DNA of 8,314 nucleotides from Actinomycetes bacterium (GTDB lineage: Bacteria; Actinomycetota; Acidimicrobiia; Acidimicrobiales; RAAP-2). Positions 1 through 5,346 of the stretch are shown piece after piece. The first letter of the stretch is position 1. Each line of letters starts with the position of its first letter. Below the pieces are notes generated by a model. The model did no database searches, was not told the origin of the DNA, and saw nothing but the letters and a program-made list of their open reading frames with translations. The stretch spans positions 1 to 8,314 of the forward strand of contig JAJXXB010000145.1 of the NCBI GenBank assembly GCA_021781315.1, given 5' to 3'. The translations under genes were made by a program, and so were the position numbers.

Positions 1-252
1 GTCCACGTCGCCCAAATCCACCAGGTCGACGACCTCGGCGATGTCGACGTCGTCCTCGTAGGACCAGGTCGAGTAGCGCGCGAACGCCGCTCGAATGGCC
101 CGGGGGGCACTCGTCGCGCTGCGCGGGGTCACTGACGTCGCGTACGTGGGCACGCCGAGGAGGGTGACGGTGCGCCGATCCGGCGACGGCGGGCGAAGGA
201 GCGTGGACGCGGCCGGCCAGAGGGGATCGTGCGTCGCTGCCACGAGGCCCAT
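1..252 (-). CDS. Arginase/agmatinase-family ureohydrolase, N-terminal part (cut by window edge)
   Basis: An open frame of 84 codons runs from ATG at 252 off the left edge without a stop. Residues 28-40 (TVTLLGVPTYATS) followed by APRAIRAAF (49-57) and VVDLVDLGDVD (74-84) match the start of the ureohydrolase fold: the first beta strand ending in GVP, the gP-x-aIR helix, and the vvDlGDv strand. Family members hydrolyse guanidino or formimino groups (arginine, agmatine, formiminoglutamate) with a binuclear manganese centre. The metal-binding His and Asp motifs would lie beyond the edge, so substrate and activity cannot be judged. The gene lies 24 nt after the stop of the NAGPA-like gene, in the same frame, and could be the last visible member of the respiratory operon. 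An in-frame GTG at 261 is an alternative start. Both candidate starts sit in a hairpin (241-271). The family call is fairly sure; naming it speB would not be justified. Confidence 0.75.
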   Translation of the reverse strand, partial: MGLVAATHDPLWPAASTLLRPPSPDRRTVTLLGVPTYATSVTPRSATSAPRAIRAAFARYSTWSYEDDVDIAEVVDLVDLGDVD

Positions 253-271
253 GCTACGCACGGGCCTCGTG
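241..271 (-). other. Perfect 10-bp inverted repeat (hairpin) around the ureohydrolase start
   Basis: Positions 241-250 (CACGAGGCCC) and 262-271 (GGGCCTCGTG) are exact reverse complements separated by 11 nt. The stem is 8 of 10 GC. In the minus-strand transcript the 5' arm contains a GAGG that could serve as a Shine-Dalgarno sequence. The loop holds the possible GTG start (261-259) and the first two bases of the ATG start (252-250). The element begins 6 bases after the NAGPA-like stop codon (279-277). No T-run follows on either strand, so it is not a standard intrinsic terminator. It could attenuate expression, protect a 3' end or block ribosome loading. The repeat is seen directly; its function is inferred. 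Confidence 0.6.
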
Positions 272-276
272 CGCGA

Positions 277-1326
277 TCAGCAGCCGGGGCCGACGCGGTG
301 GGGCCGCTGGGGCTGGGCGGTGCCCACGGGTGCGTGCAGGCCCGGGGCTCGCCAGTCACAGCCCCAGCGGCCCGGCTCGGCCAGGGCCACGAAGAAGTCG
401 CGCTCCCAGCCGGTGTTGTAGATGGTCGGGTTGTGCTGGGCCAAGGGGAGCTGGACGTTGTAGACGCCGGGGTGGTGCAGGGGCGCGAAGGGCGCGCCCA
501 GGATCGGCCAGAAGGGATTGATGTCGAGTTCCATGCCGGTGACGACACCGGCGGCCACCATGGCGCGCGCGAGGTCGGGCGCGAGCACGTGACCCATGGT
601 CGCGACGTAGATCAGGTTGCCCGCCGCGTCGACGCCGATCCCGCTGCGCGGTTCGCCCGGCACCTCGTGGAGGGGGTCGCCCCAGAACTTCCAGGGCGCG
701 TGCAGGGCGGCCGGCGTCGGACGGGCGTTGGCGACCAGCAGGACGAGGTTCTGGCGCACGGTGGTCGCGACGAATCCGCGCGGTGGAAAGGTCGGGCTCC
801 CCCACGTGCCGATCGCCCAGTGGCCGTACGCGTCAAGGGCGAGGGAGGCGTCGCCGCGCACCAGCGGAGCGAGGACGAGACCGTCGACCATCGAGCCGCC
901 CGCGCCCGCGGCCTGTTTGAAGGCGCCGTTGAAGACCGCGACGACCCCCGCCGGTCCCTCGACCGGCCAGTCGATCGACGGGCCCGCGTCGGCCGGCACG
1001 TTCGCCCAGTGCAGCGGGTCGCCCGAACCCACGTGCCAGCGCAGGAACGTGGTGCGCGCGCGCAGTCGCAGCGCGCGAAAGGTCACGCCACCGGCCACCA
1101 CGTTGCGATAGTCGACCATCACCCCGCGCGCCGAGTGGCTGACGACCGCCCAGAACGGCTGGGCCCTCTCGGGGGGCACCGTGGTCGTCGTCACTCGCGG
1201 GCGCGACGTGGTGGTCGTCGCGGGCGCGGGCGCGTGCGCGAGCACCACCGCCCCGGCGACGAAGGCGACGGCGAGGACCGCGACGACGACGAGGCGCCGA
1301 CGAAGGCGACGGGTGCGGCGCGACAC
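277..1326 (-). CDS. Membrane-anchored phosphodiester glycosidase-like protein (NAGPA family)
   Basis: A 349-residue protein with GTG start at 1326. Residues 1-11 are Arg-rich and are followed by one hydrophobic span (12-31). A Thr/Pro-rich linker with two TTTT runs (37-52) leads to an extracytoplasmic domain of about 280 residues. That domain has the layout of the phosphodiester glycosidase (NAGPA) family: FNGAFK at 132-137, a GLVLAP strand at 149-154, RQNLVLLV at 191-198, SGIGVDAAGNLIYV at 228-241, then an ALA-rich helix and GMELDIN at 264-270. Most family members have LDGG at the last site; here it is LDIN, so this is a divergent branch and its activity is uncertain. The qcrB stop lies 3 nt upstream with an in-frame TAA, which fixes the start near 1326. 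No good ribosome-binding site is visible, so translation is probably coupled to qcrB. The substrate is unknown; cell-envelope sugars are a guess from the location. Confidence 0.7.
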   Translation of the reverse strand: MSRRTRRLRRRLVVVAVLAVAFVAGAVVLAHAPAPATTTTSRPRVTTTTVPPERAQPFWAVVSHSARGVMVDYRNVVAGGVTFRALRLRARTTFLRWHVGSGDPLHWANVPADAGPSIDWPVEGPAGVVAVFNGAFKQAAGAGGSMVDGLVLAPLVRGDASLALDAYGHWAIGTWGSPTFPPRGFVATTVRQNLVLLVANARPTPAALHAPWKFWGDPLHEVPGEPRSGIGVDAAGNLIYVATMGHVLAPDLARAMVAAGVVTGMELDINPFWPILGAPFAPLHHPGVYNVQLPLAQHNPTIYNTGWERDFFVALAEPGRWGCDWRAPGLHAPVGTAQPQRPHRVGPGC

Positions 1327-1329
1327 GTC

Positions 1330-2862
1330 TTAGCGTTCGATGATGCGCACGCCCGATTCCGAGGCGGGCGCCTCGGGCTCGTCGATGAAGCGCGGTACTT
1401 CGGTGGGCTCGAGGTCATCCGCCACGTCGTCGGCGTAGGCCGGCGCGGGCTCGGCCACGTACTCTCCTTCAACGGTGCGGGTGACGACGTTGGCCGTCTT
1501 GCGCTTGCCGGCGCCCCGCACGCCCTGCATCTCCTTGCAGATCCGATAGGTCAGCGGGTAGGCCACGAACGGGGCGATCAGCACGAGGATGCGCATCGCC
1601 CACAGCACCGTGTTGAGCGACACGTGGAAGAAGTTGGCGATGACGTCGGTCGAGCTGGCGATGAAGAGCATGGCCACGAACGCGAGGACCGCGACGCCCG
1701 CCGCCGTGCGCTTGGGGCGGTTGCTCGGTCGATCCAGCAGGTTGTGCTCCGCGAAGTCCTTGGTGAAGCGTCGCTCGATCGCCGGCCAGATCATGATCAC
1801 GTTGAAGAGCAGACCGGGGAAGATCACCGCGGGGATCGTCACCTCGAGCGGAATCGTGTAACCAAAGGAGTGGAAGGACCACGCCGGGAAGATGCGCAGC
1901 GCCCCGTCGAGGAAGCCCATGTACCAGTCCGGCTGGACCGCGTAGGAGATGCGCGAGGCGTCGTAGGGGCCGAACTGCCAGATCGGGTTGATCTGGGCGA
2001 AGGCCCCGAGCAGGGCGATCACGCCGGCGACGAGGAAGAGGAATCCCGTGGTCTTGGCCATGAACACCGGGAACATGGGGGCGCCGACCACGTTCTTCTC
2101 GGTTCTGCCCTCGCCGGGGAACTGGGTGTGCTTCTGGCGCACCAGGAGGATCATGTGCACCGTCACCAGCGTGATGATGATCCCCGGCACGATCAGCACG
2201 TGCAAGATGAAGAAGCGCGGGATGATGTCGGTGCCCGGGAAGTTGCCCCCGAAGATGAAGAACGCGAGGTAGGTGCCCACCAGCGGCACCGACAAGAGGA
2301 TCGAGTACGCGATGCGAATTCCCGTGCCCGAGACGAGGTCGTCGGGCAGCGAGTAGCCGAGGAAGCCGTTGACGATCGCCAGGATCAACAACGTGGTGCC
2401 GATGGTCCAGTTGAGCTCGCGCGGCCGGCGGAAGGCGCCGGTGAAGAAGACGCGGGCCATGTGCACGACGATCGCCCCCACGAAGATGTCCGTCGCCCAG
2501 TGGTGCATCTGGCGCATCAGCAGGCCCGCGCGCACCGCGAAGGAGAGATTCACCGACGAGGCGAACGCCTCGGTGACGTGCTGGCCGTAGAGCGGCAGGT
2601 ACGAACCGCGATAGGTGACGATCGCCTGGCTGGGGATGTAGTACAGCGTCAGGAACACGCCGGTCACCAGCAGGACGACGAACGAGTACAGCGCGATCTC
2701 GCCGAGCATGAAGGACCAGTGGTCGGGGAACACCTTGTCGAGGAAGGTGCGCCCGCCCTTGGCCACGCCCAGGCGGTCGTCGAGCTCTCCCAGCGCCTTG
2801 CCGACGGCGCCGTAGGGGCCCTGGGCCGCCTTCTTCGCGCGACGGGTTGTCACGTCACTCAT
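1330..2862 (-). CDS. qcrB: Menaquinol-cytochrome c reductase cytochrome b subunit
   Basis: A 510-residue polytopic membrane protein that binds the two b haems and forms the quinol oxidation and reduction sites of the bcc complex. Likely haem ligands are H120 and H134 (13 residues between) on helix B, and H221 and H236 (14 between) on helix D; the longer second spacing is the b6-like arrangement of actinobacterial QcrB. The quinol-oxidation motif is PDWY at 311-314, where mitochondria have PEWY. QKHTQFPGEGRTE (243-255) is typical of the actinobacterial loop. Two further spans near 388-402 and 420-436 are followed by a cytoplasmic tail rich in Asp, Glu and Pro (about 460-510). The ATG at 2862 overlaps the qcrA stop as ATGA and has GGGAG at 2868-2872, 5 nt upstream. 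Length is close to other actinobacterial QcrB proteins. Confidence 0.97.
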   Translation of the reverse strand: MSDVTTRRAKKAAQGPYGAVGKALGELDDRLGVAKGGRTFLDKVFPDHWSFMLGEIALYSFVVLLVTGVFLTLYYIPSQAIVTYRGSYLPLYGQHVTEAFASSVNLSFAVRAGLLMRQMHHWATDIFVGAIVVHMARVFFTGAFRRPRELNWTIGTTLLILAIVNGFLGYSLPDDLVSGTGIRIAYSILLSVPLVGTYLAFFIFGGNFPGTDIIPRFFILHVLIVPGIIITLVTVHMILLVRQKHTQFPGEGRTEKNVVGAPMFPVFMAKTTGFLFLVAGVIALLGAFAQINPIWQFGPYDASRISYAVQPDWYMGFLDGALRIFPAWSFHSFGYTIPLEVTIPAVIFPGLLFNVIMIWPAIERRFTKDFAEHNLLDRPSNRPKRTAAGVAVLAFVAMLFIASSTDVIANFFHVSLNTVLWAMRILVLIAPFVAYPLTYRICKEMQGVRGAGKRKTANVVTRTVEGEYVAEPAPAYADDVADDLEPTEVPRFIDEPEAPASESGVRIIER

Positions 2863-3797
2863 GAGCGCTCCCAGAATCCGGGCCCGACGGCGGTGTGGTA
2901 GTCACTCTGACTGCGCAGGTAGCCCGCGGAGTCCACGTAGAGCGGCAGCTGGGGCAGCGGGCGTGGCGCCGGGCCGAAGTTCGGGATCGCGCCGTTGGTG
3001 ACGTCGAACATCGACTGGTGGCACGGGCACACGAGCAACTGGAGCTGCTGCTCGTAGAGACCCACGGGGCATCCCAGGTGCGTGCAGAGCTTGGAGTAGG
3101 CGAGGTAGCCGTGCGGGCCCCAGCTCTCGCGCCCCTTCTGGGTGACGAAGTTCTCGTTCGAGATGCGAATCAGCACCGTCTGGTCGACGGCCTGGCCGCG
3201 ATCGGTGTACTCGGTCCCCTCGGGGTAGACGGTCAGCAACGAGCCCACGGCGAGGTCGCCGACGTGCACGCGGCGCCCGTCGATGCCGACCAGGTAGCTG
3301 CCGGGACGCCAGTCGGTGTGAAAGAGCGTGTCCTTGGGCAGCGGGCCCAGGCTGCGCAGCAGCGGGAAGATCGCCACGACGCCGAAGGCCCCCAGGCCAC
3401 CGCCGAGCAGGCCGCCGAGGAGCTTGCGCCGCTTGATGACGCCGCCGCCGCGCTCGACGATCGCCGCGGCGAAGGCGTCGCGCGTCTCTTGGTCGTTGGC
3501 CATCTCGTGGCGCTGCTCGACGAAGGGTCCGCGCGGCATGAGGTACTTGCCCCAGGCGACGAGGCCCACGCCGAGGAAGAACAGTCCCCCGCCCATCGTC
3601 GCCCCGAGAGTCCAGGGGGCGGCGTCCACCCAGTAGCAGTAGCCGAAGGCCACGATGAGCGCCAGGCCCACGAGGAACAAGATGGCGATGACCCGTTCGA
3701 CGAGGAGGGGGTTGCGGGCCGCGGGCTGCAGGTGCGGATCGTCGGCCGCGAGGCCCGCGATCTCCACCGGCGTGCGGTGCTCGGTTGACTCACTCAC
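2859..3797 (-). CDS. qcrA: Rieske iron-sulfur subunit of the bcc complex
   Basis: A 312-residue protein that carries the 2Fe-2S cluster taking electrons from menaquinol. The Rieske box is complete: CTHLGC (238-243) and CPCH (257-260). Expected cluster ligands are C238, H240, C257 and H260, with C243 and C259 placed to form the disulfide. Three hydrophobic spans (about 35-53, 66-82 and 128-147) precede the soluble domain, which is the actinobacterial form rather than the single-span mitochondrial form. The RR of IKRRKLLGG (121-129) before the third span resembles a Tat-type signal, in keeping with export of the folded cluster domain in this group. The GTG start at 3797 overlaps the end of qcrC by 8 nt and has AGGAG 6 nt upstream. 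The C-terminus overlaps the qcrB start by 4 nt. Confidence 0.97.
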   Translation of the reverse strand: MSESTEHRTPVEIAGLAADDPHLQPAARNPLLVERVIAILFLVGLALIVAFGYCYWVDAAPWTLGATMGGGLFFLGVGLVAWGKYLMPRGPFVEQRHEMANDQETRDAFAAAIVERGGGVIKRRKLLGGLLGGGLGAFGVVAIFPLLRSLGPLPKDTLFHTDWRPGSYLVGIDGRRVHVGDLAVGSLLTVYPEGTEYTDRGQAVDQTVLIRISNENFVTQKGRESWGPHGYLAYSKLCTHLGCPVGLYEQQLQLLVCPCHQSMFDVTNGAIPNFGPAPRPLPQLPLYVDSAGYLRSQSDYHTAVGPGFWERS

Positions 3798-4680
3798 TGC
3801 GCTCTCCTACCCAGTATCCGAGAAGGGCCAGCAGGCCCACGCCCAAGAGGAGGCCGACGAATCCTTCGGCCACCGGCCCCAGCCCACCGAGCCCGAAGCC
3901 GCCCGGATTGTTCGGGTGCTGGATCTCCGTGGTGACGTACTTGACGATGTCGGCGACCTGGTAGTCGCTCAAGTTGCCGGTGAAGCGCGGCATGTTGGCG
4001 GGACCCGTGCGGATCGCCTCGGCGACCTGGGTCGCGGGGATGTTGCGCAGCGAGGGCGCGAACGTGCCGGCGGCCAGCGCGTCGCCGTCGCCTTCGATGG
4101 TGTGACAGGCCGCGCAGTTCAGGGCGAAGAGCGCCATGCCATTGGCCACGTTGGCGTCCTTCACGTTGACCGTGGGAATGGCCGGGTAGCTCGGCGAGAG
4201 CGAGTTGACCCAGGCCGCGATGGCGAGGGCCTGGTCGTGGGTGAGGCGCGGCTGGCGGCGCGGCGCCTGGACCGATCGCGGGTCGGCCGCGGGCATGCGA
4301 CCCGACTCGATCCAGAAGTCGATCGTCGCCGGCCCCAGGCCCACCAGGTTCGGGTAGGCACCGGCGGTGCCGTTCGCCGGCACGCCGTTGGCCTCGGTGC
4401 CGTGACACGAGGCGCAGTTCTGCAAGAAGAGCGCCTGACCGGTGGCCGCCAACGCGGGCGAGGGCACGTTGTAGGTGATCGCGCTGTCGCCGTAGCTGAT
4501 GACGAGGCCCGTCTGCGGGTCCACCGTCACCTTGTCCGAGTTCGGGGTGCCGGCGTTGTGGCGCGTCGTCTGATAGACGACCTTGCCGGCGGCGCCGGCG
4601 CCACCAGCCAGGGCGAGCGGCACCAGGGCGAGGACGACGGTGGCCGTCGCGACGCGCACTCGCGTTGAGAGATACGACAC
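3790..4680 (-). CDS. qcrC: Dihaem cytochrome c subunit of the bcc complex
   Basis: A 296-residue exported, membrane-anchored dihaem cytochrome c that replaces both c1 and the soluble cytochrome c and hands electrons to the aa3 oxidase. A signal sequence spans about 1-31. The two haem sites are C89-A-S-C-H93 and C189-A-A-C-H193. Likely sixth ligands are M129 (SGRMP) and M230 (ANMPRF). A single C-terminal span (about 267-290) is preceded by GFGLGGLGP, a feature shared with mycobacterial QcrC. Between the signal sequence and the first haem domain lie about 45 extra residues (33-78), longer than I recall for the mycobacterial protein. The GTG start at 4680 lies 9 nt after the ctaE stop, with a weak AGG 8 nt upstream. 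The end overlaps qcrA by 8 nt (GTGAGTGA). Confidence 0.96.
   Translation of the reverse strand: MSYLSTRVRVATATVVLALVPLALAGGAGAAGKVVYQTTRHNAGTPNSDKVTVDPQTGLVISYGDSAITYNVPSPALAATGQALFLQNCASCHGTEANGVPANGTAGAYPNLVGLGPATIDFWIESGRMPAADPRSVQAPRRQPRLTHDQALAIAAWVNSLSPSYPAIPTVNVKDANVANGMALFALNCAACHTIEGDGDALAAGTFAPSLRNIPATQVAEAIRTGPANMPRFTGNLSDYQVADIVKYVTTEIQHPNNPGGFGLGGLGPVAEGFVGLLLGVGLLALLGYWVGERSE
3804..3808 (-). promoter_or_regulatory. Ribosome-binding site for qcrA
   Basis: AGGAG on the minus strand lies 6 nt upstream of the GTG at 3797, inside the 3' end of qcrC. It supports that GTG as the true start and an 8-nt overlap between qcrC and qcrA. Confidence 0.75.
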
Positions 4681-4689
4681 CGGGCTTAC

Positions 4690-5292
4690 CTACTTAAGAA
4701 GGAAGAGGGACGAGAACAGGCCGATCCACACCACGTCGACGAAGTGCCAGTAGTAGCTCACGCCCTGGAAGGTGGCGAGCTCGCCCGGGTCCCCCTCGGA
4801 GCCGCGCATGCGAAAGAGCAGGAAGCCCATCGCGACGAGGCCGAGGAAGACGTGCAGACCGTGCAGACCAGTGGTGATGAAGAAGACCGAGCCGTAGGAG
4901 TTGGTGTACCAGCGTGTCGCCAGGTGGGTCCACTCGTAGGCCTGGTTGCCGACGAAGAGCGCGCCCATGATGATCGTGACGATCACCCAGCGCCGCGCCT
5001 CGTCGCGGCGGCGGTGCTCGATCAGCCAGACCGCCCACTGCATGGTGAAGGACGAGGCAATCAGCACGATGGTGAAGATGCCCGCCTGGATCGTGTCCAG
5101 GTGGGTGCCCGCGGGCGGCCAGGACTGCAGGTGCGCGCGGATAGTAAACAAGGCGGCGAAGAGACCCGAGAAGAACATCAGCTCGCTGCCGAGCCAGATC
5201 ATGACCCCGATGGCGAGCATCGGGGGCCGGTCGTGGACGATCTTCTCTTGCTTCGCCAGGCTATTGAGGGGAATCGCCTGACTCACTCCCAC
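4690..5292 (-). CDS. ctaE: Cytochrome c oxidase subunit III (aa3 type)
   Basis: A 200-residue membrane protein with five predicted spans (about 26-50, 67-92, 101-118, 134-160 and 177-199). This is the short form that lacks the first two helices of the seven-span mitochondrial subunit III. Family motifs present are SELMFF with the conserved E37, QAYEW (116-121), TGLHGLHV (141-148) and YWHFVDVVW (181-189). Subunit III stabilises the aa3 oxidase and does not bind the redox metals. It is the first gene of the ctaE-qcrCAB cluster, the usual actinobacterial order. The start is uncertain: GTG at 5292 has no Shine-Dalgarno sequence, and a second in-frame GTG lies at 5286. A -10-like TAGAAAT ends 6 nt before the second GTG, so a leaderless mRNA starting there is possible. 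An in-frame stop upstream excludes a longer N-terminus. Confidence 0.95.
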   Translation of the reverse strand: MGVSQAIPLNSLAKQEKIVHDRPPMLAIGVMIWLGSELMFFSGLFAALFTIRAHLQSWPPAGTHLDTIQAGIFTIVLIASSFTMQWAVWLIEHRRRDEARRWVIVTIIMGALFVGNQAYEWTHLATRWYTNSYGSVFFITTGLHGLHVFLGLVAMGFLLFRMRGSEGDPGELATFQGVSYYWHFVDVVWIGLFSSLFLLK

Positions 5293-5299
5293 ATTTCTA
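5293..5299 (-). promoter_or_regulatory. Possible -10 element for the ctaE-qcrCAB operon
   Basis: TAGAAAT on the minus strand fits the TAnnnT pattern and is AT-rich in a GC-rich setting. Six bases separate it from the in-frame GTG at 5286, the distance expected for a leaderless transcript. The upstream GTGACC is a poor -35 match at roughly 15 nt. The assignment is an inference from pattern and position only. Confidence 0.35.
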
Positions 5300-5330
5300 G
5301 TTGAGCGCGCTACCGGTCACCGGTCCGTCC

Positions 5331-5346
5331 ACTGAAATTAATCACA
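5331..5346 (-). promoter_or_regulatory. CRP-like palindrome upstream of ctaE
   Basis: On the minus strand the 16 bp read TGTGA-TTAATT-TCAGT. This matches the CRP/GlxR-type consensus TGTGA-N6-TCACA at 8 of 10 conserved positions, with one perfect half-site. The centre lies about 46 bp before the GTG at 5292 and 52 bp before that at 5286. The site overlaps the helD stop codon (5344-5342). CRP-family regulators of respiratory genes are known in corynebacteria and mycobacteria. Whether this site is bound is unknown. Confidence 0.4.

Noticed and set aside
1181..1229. Short direct repeats (GTGGTCGTCG at 1181 and 1211)
   Set aside because: They encode the two TTTT runs of the NAGPA-like linker and reflect low-complexity coding, not a mobile or regulatory repeat.
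229..2901. Plus-strand open frame of about 890 codons opposite qcrB and the NAGPA-like gene
   Set aside because: It is rich in Arg, Gly, Asp, His and Glu with no domain or motif, as expected from the antisense of GC-rich coding DNA. The minus-strand genes are unmistakable.
3655..4668. Plus-strand open frame of about 337 codons opposite qcrC
   Set aside because: The composition is low complexity and rich in Arg, Gly and Val. It is the antisense of a dihaem cytochrome with intact CxxCH sites.
5306..5328. Repeated ACCGGT units as a terminator after helD
   Set aside because: The two palindromic ACCGGT copies are separated by a single base, too close to form a normal loop between them, and no T-run follows.
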